DNA of 64,000 bases, taken from NCBI GenBank assembly GCA_947652605.1, contig OX393576.1, positions 49,452,966 to 49,516,965 of the forward strand, read 5' to 3'. This DNA is from Elmis aenea (taxonomy: Eukaryota > Arthropoda > Insecta > Coleoptera > Elmidae). The position numbers and the translations under genes are program-made. Shown one piece after another: positions 60,540-64,000 of the stretch. The notes beneath the pieces are model-generated. The model searched no databases. It was not told the DNA's origin and saw only the letters and a program-made list of their open reading frames with translations. Each line of letters opens with the position of its first letter. Positions within the stretch are counted from its first letter, which is position 1.

Positions 60540-61676
60540 TTACATCTTCATACTCAAGATACCAGCTGTACCAAAAATATTGCGAGAAACGGCCCGCATA
60601 AGGAATGAAAAAAGTTTTGAAACATAGATATTATACGCCATGTTACAAATCTGTTATTGTCGTGGCTAAAATTCATTAATTTGACTTGGGATTGCCGCTT
60701 CATGCACCACATTCGCCAGACTTGACTTGACTTCGTTTTCTGACATAAACCAGTTTTACGAAAGTAAGAAGTGGGCGTTGGACTTCAAAAAGATTGCTGC
60801 CACAAACTCCTATTTTAAAGATAACGATATCATCGAACTTTGAAATATTGCTTGAATAAGCGTAGGCAGCCAAAAGGAGACTATGTTGATGTACAAAATC
60901 ATTTTTAACCACTTTTTTTTTTCTAGGCCAGAAGCTATTCATCCGTATATCGAAAAGATTTAATGATTTATATATTGGCTTGTAAATCTTGATAGCTTTC
61001 CAATTACGTTTGAAATTTTCTTTATTGTTGCAGTTAAGGTAATTTGTACATTTTGACTTTTGCTGCAAAAAGTAGCTAGTTTAACCTATCGTAATTAAAA
61101 ACAGAAGAAGGTTTAACCACAGCTGTAATATACAGTTAAAATACAATACCTGTGGTTGTAGTTTAAAATTAATACTGGACAGTGTTTAAATCAGTATGTT
61201 AAATATCTTGAATAATCGTGACAAGATATTAACACAATAAAGTTCCAAACTAAATCTTTCTTCATTTCACCGCTAAAGCTAGTTACAACACGACGTAAAA
61301 GTAATTTAAATTTACGATTTGAGGCGACATTTAGTGGATTAAAAACTCATGTTTACAGCTCGTATTTTAAAACCATGGTGCAGATAAAAATGTATTATCA
61401 ATTGGTATCCAGCCGTTTCATGAACGACATTACTTACCATAAAAAAAAAATTAAAACTAGACCGCCATATGTTGTTGTAGTCATTTTTTGTACCTATAAT
61501 TAATTGATAATATAAATGGATACTGTGATCATCCGCGCGTGCTGTCGTGTGTATGGTAAGTTATGCAAAGTATTCGTGCGAAATTATCAATAATTTATCG
61601 TACATTTTAGAAATTGAAATTGATCAGGCGTAGCGTACAATTATTTTATAATTATAGCCTGTCGGTTTGGATTTAA

Positions 61677-62373
61677 CCCTTTCAAGCACAGAATATAAAA
61701 TACTTTTTTTTTTATAAATACACTTAATATTCATGTTTTTTAGCAAAAAAATGGTTTATTTAAACAATATCATGTGGTTACGCAGTGAAACCACATTGCA
61801 TTAGTGTTAGGTGGAACAAAATAAATAGATGAGTTTTAGTATTATAATTTATGCTAACCGCTCACATAAAAGAATATATATTTTTATAACCAAAGAAAAG
61901 TTATCTTACATGATATTTGAAAAAACAATTTTTTACCGTCGAAAGGCAAAAATCCACTTTCTATCGACTTAAATTATGAATAATTTGATGCCAAAACGCA
62001 TAGTGGTTTTATAATGAAACCACATAATTTTAAGACAACATTTTAAAAAGTTTTTCAAACTTTTATAAGAAGTACTTTCTTATGAACATATTGAAATGAT
62101 TCATGCAAAAAATGACACCTGAAACGGCCTTTTAGTCACTTTTTATTCACAGAAATCACTTTTATTTCATAAACTTTGTAAAGTACCGGCTAAAATATGT
62201 ATTCCATTGGCTACTGAATGTATTTGAGCTAGATTTACACTATAGATCGACAGATGTCGATACTATAGGCCTATAGGGCTCATTGACGGGTGAATTCCCG
62301 AAAAAAACGCTATACTTTTAGCCTAGGAATTTTTGAAAGTGTAGTTTTGCAGTGAAACCACCACCTGAAAGGG
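61677..62373. mobile_element. piggyBac-like MITE with TTAA duplication
   Basis: The ends are CCCTTTCAAGCAC and, inverted, CCCTTTCAGGTGG. TTAA lies at 61673-61676 and 62374-62377. GTGGTTTCACTGC-type phrases recur inside in both orientations. TTAA targets are diagnostic for piggyBac mobilisation. No coding capacity. Confidence 0.82.
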
Positions 62374-62582
62374 TTAAATAAGGGCAGAGTAACAAAATTT
62401 TGTGCTTAATTCAAATTTGAAAAGAGAAGTACTTTGGCTCTCTTGAGTTACCAAAAGGCAAAACATTTTATTGGCCCCTGGTTTAGGATGTATTAAATAA
62501 GAGGATATTTTTTGTGTAATTTTCTTTACTTTTAGAATGATCAAAAAACTAAAAGTTTTTGAGCAGCAACTTTTTATTTTTT

Positions 62583-62680
62583 TATACAGGGTGTGTATAA
62601 ATTGGCGGAAGCGCTACGCGTGACGTTGTTCTTCGTAAAATTCCAAGTCGAAAATCTTAATACAAAAATGTTGTAACATG
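62583..62680 (+). mobile_element. Solo TACAGGG-type end
   Basis: TACAGGGTGTGTATAAATTGG is a left end without a right partner, about 220 bp before the proposed LTR. Confidence 0.5.
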
Positions 62681-62808
62681 CTTCCTATGGCCTCAGGAAC
62701 TATTTAAAGAAAAAAAAAATTGGCAAGATTGCATACATCGATTTGCGTTTGGACATTTTTTTTTATCAGCAATTTTTACTTAGGTATTTACAATTTTTGT
62801 TCGAACTG

Positions 62809-62974
62809 TGTAACATACTGTATAATATTAAACATACTGTAGATATAGTTGCCTAACCACATAACATGACACATAGTTGTACTAATAGCATGCACGTGTA
62901 CTCATTACTTATATTAAATATATTTGTACTAAAGTTACAATGTTGAGTGTTATTTATTTAACATAAACATAACA
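62809..62974 (+). repeat. Candidate 5' LTR of the Ty3/Gypsy element
   Basis: The 166-bp segment begins TGTAACATACTG and ends ACATAACA, i.e. TG...CA with a short terminal inverted repeat. It directly abuts a primer-binding-site-like sequence and lies about 160 bp before the gag ATG. The 3' LTR is outside the window, so the boundaries rest on the TG/CA ends and PBS position only. Confidence 0.6.
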
Positions 62975-62992
62975 TGGCGCAGTCGATGTTGA
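62975..62992 (+). promoter_or_regulatory. Primer-binding site (minus-strand priming) of the Ty3/Gypsy element
   Basis: TGGCGCAGTCGATGTT immediately follows the proposed LTR end. TGGCGCAGTCG is a tRNA-3'-end complement commonly found at this position in insect Gypsy elements. I did not resolve which tRNA it is. Confidence 0.6.
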
Positions 62993-63132
62993 AAGTAATG
63001 GTACAATAAGCAGTATTGTATTGGTAAAAATTTTCTTAGTAACAACGTGGTAGCAAACATTGAGGTTAGTAACACGTGGAGATTAAAGTGAAGATATTCG
63101 TGAAGAAATATCGAATTAATTAAGAAGTTAAA

Positions 63133-64000
63133 ATGGAAGGATATAATATTCCTAAATGTTTAAATTTAAATGGAAATCTAAGTGAAAATTGGAGGAAATT
63201 TAAGCAAAATTTCGAAATTTTTCTAAAAGCATCAGGAAAAGACAAAAAAGACATAGAAACGCAAGCAGCAATATTATTAAATTTAATTGGAGAAGATGGT
63301 GTGGAATTATTTAACACATTTGGACTCAGTGCTACTGACAAAAAAGACGTGGCCAAAGTAATAGGAGCATTTGAACTGTATTGCATTCCAAAGAAAAATG
63401 TAGTATATGAACGCTTTATTTTTTACAAAAGAGACCAAAAAGAAGGTGAAACTTTTGAACAATTCCTCACAGAAATAAAAAAACTTGGTAAAACTTGCGA
63501 ATTTGAAAATTTAGTGGACCAAATGATCAGAGACAGGATCATTCTGGGTATCAATGACCTAACTGTTCAAGAAAGGTTACTTAGAATTGATGAACTAGAT
63601 TTAAAGAAGACTGTTGATTATTGTCGTGCAGCTGAATTATCAAAAATTCAAGCAAGAAGTCTTCAAGATAAAACTGAAGCAGTAAACCAGATAAGTAACA
63701 AAAAGAAGAAAATAGTGTTTAAAGGGCAAGATACACACAGGCCAAGAGAAGAAAGCGACAAGTTCAAGTGTACCAGATGCGGAACATGGCATGGTCCTCG
63801 AAATTGTCCAGCGTTTGGTAAACGATGTAGAAGATGTAATCTGCAAAATCACTTTGAAACATACTGTCGTAGAAAAGTCAGAGAAGTTTGTGCTGAAGAC
63901 GAAGAAGATGGTAATGAAATTGATTGGTGTATCGATTCACTGTCCGCAAGAAATGTAGATTCCGTGGCATGGTATGAAAATATTCGGGTTGAAGATAAAA
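63133..64000 (+). CDS. gag: Ty3/Gypsy retrotransposon gag (5' part, runs off the window)
   Basis: The frame is uninterrupted from ATG 63133 to the window end (289 codons). The N-terminal part (MEGYNIPKCLNLNGNLSENW) is a retroviral-type gag/capsid of the Ty3/Gypsy class, with the usual W-x-x-F-x-x-x-F-x-x-F helix and the segment FYKRDQKEGETFEQFLTEIK. At residues about 213-243 there are two nucleocapsid zinc knuckles: CTRCGTWHGPRNC (C-x2-C-x3-H-x4-C) and CRRCNLQNHFETYC (C-x2-C-x4-H-x4-C). The paired knuckle layout with a PAFGK linker resembles gypsy elements annotated as K02A2.6-like (Mag-type), though the lineage is inferred from gag alone. Protease and pol would follow outside the window. The lack of stops and frameshifts suggests a young copy. 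Confidence 0.9.
   Translation, partial: MEGYNIPKCLNLNGNLSENWRKFKQNFEIFLKASGKDKKDIETQAAILLNLIGEDGVELFNTFGLSATDKKDVAKVIGAFELYCIPKKNVVYERFIFYKRDQKEGETFEQFLTEIKKLGKTCEFENLVDQMIRDRIILGINDLTVQERLLRIDELDLKKTVDYCRAAELSKIQARSLQDKTEAVNQISNKKKKIVFKGQDTHRPREESDKFKCTRCGTWHGPRNCPAFGKRCRRCNLQNHFETYCRRKVREVCAEDEEDGNEIDWCIDSLSARNVDSVAWYENIRVEDK

Noticed and set aside
1..64000. CRISPR arrays, operons, bacterial promoters or phage genes
   Set aside because: Spliced exons, Gypsy/Penelope/hAT/P elements and the AT-rich intergenic structure show eukaryotic nuclear DNA; the tandem arrays have no spacer pattern.

Overview
This is AT-rich eukaryotic nuclear DNA, almost certainly from an insect. The evidence is spliced exons of an insect-type immunoglobulin-superfamily neural adhesion gene, many insect DNA-transposon termini (hAT, TACAGGG-type, piggyBac, P/THAP, PIF-like), a Penelope-like element, a tRNA-derived SINE and a Ty3/Gypsy element. 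A large-genome beetle or similar insect would fit, but the order cannot be fixed from the sequence. There is no bacterial-style gene organisation, and nearly all ORFs of 60-140 codons are chance.

The only host gene I can support is on the minus strand, roughly 33.8 to 31.2 kb. It is the 3' part of a DIP/lachesin-like cell-surface gene: the end of the last Ig domain, a Pro/Thr-rich and then Asp/Gly-rich stalk, and a terminal exon ending in a hydrophobic tail typical of GPI anchoring. All introns are phase 1. The upstream exons were not found, so the rest of the gene probably lies beyond the right edge and much of 34-64 kb may be its intron. A weaker alternative last exon is at about 30.65-30.8 kb.

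The rest is intergenic or intronic DNA built from nested mobile elements. Ten or more elements have 8-bp target duplications readable by eye (at 4.4, 4.9, 16.6, 18.9, 24.0, 24.7, 25.6, 40.0, 42.4, 43.4 and 46.5 kb). Hairpin (palindromic) elements with TACAGGG-type termini and TA target sites recur, the clearest being 1.5 kb at 22.0-23.5 kb. A P-like element (40.8-44.1 kb) carries a THAP exon and contains a piggyBac fragment and nested MITEs. A Penelope-like element (35.2-36.4 kb) keeps its GIY-YIG domain and a hammerhead-ribozyme-like core. The most striking structure is at 51.6-58.3 kb: inverted ends of about 0.5 kb enclosing about 38 tandem copies of a ~120-bp repeat, part of it organised as a precise 241-bp dimer. 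The window closes inside a Ty3/Gypsy element whose 5' LTR, primer-binding site and uninterrupted gag reading frame are visible.

Regions near 25 kb and 26.6-27.5 kb are less AT-rich than their surroundings and carry no recognisable repeat or gene. They are the best candidates here for conserved regulatory DNA. All calls are from reading the sequence; no database search was possible.
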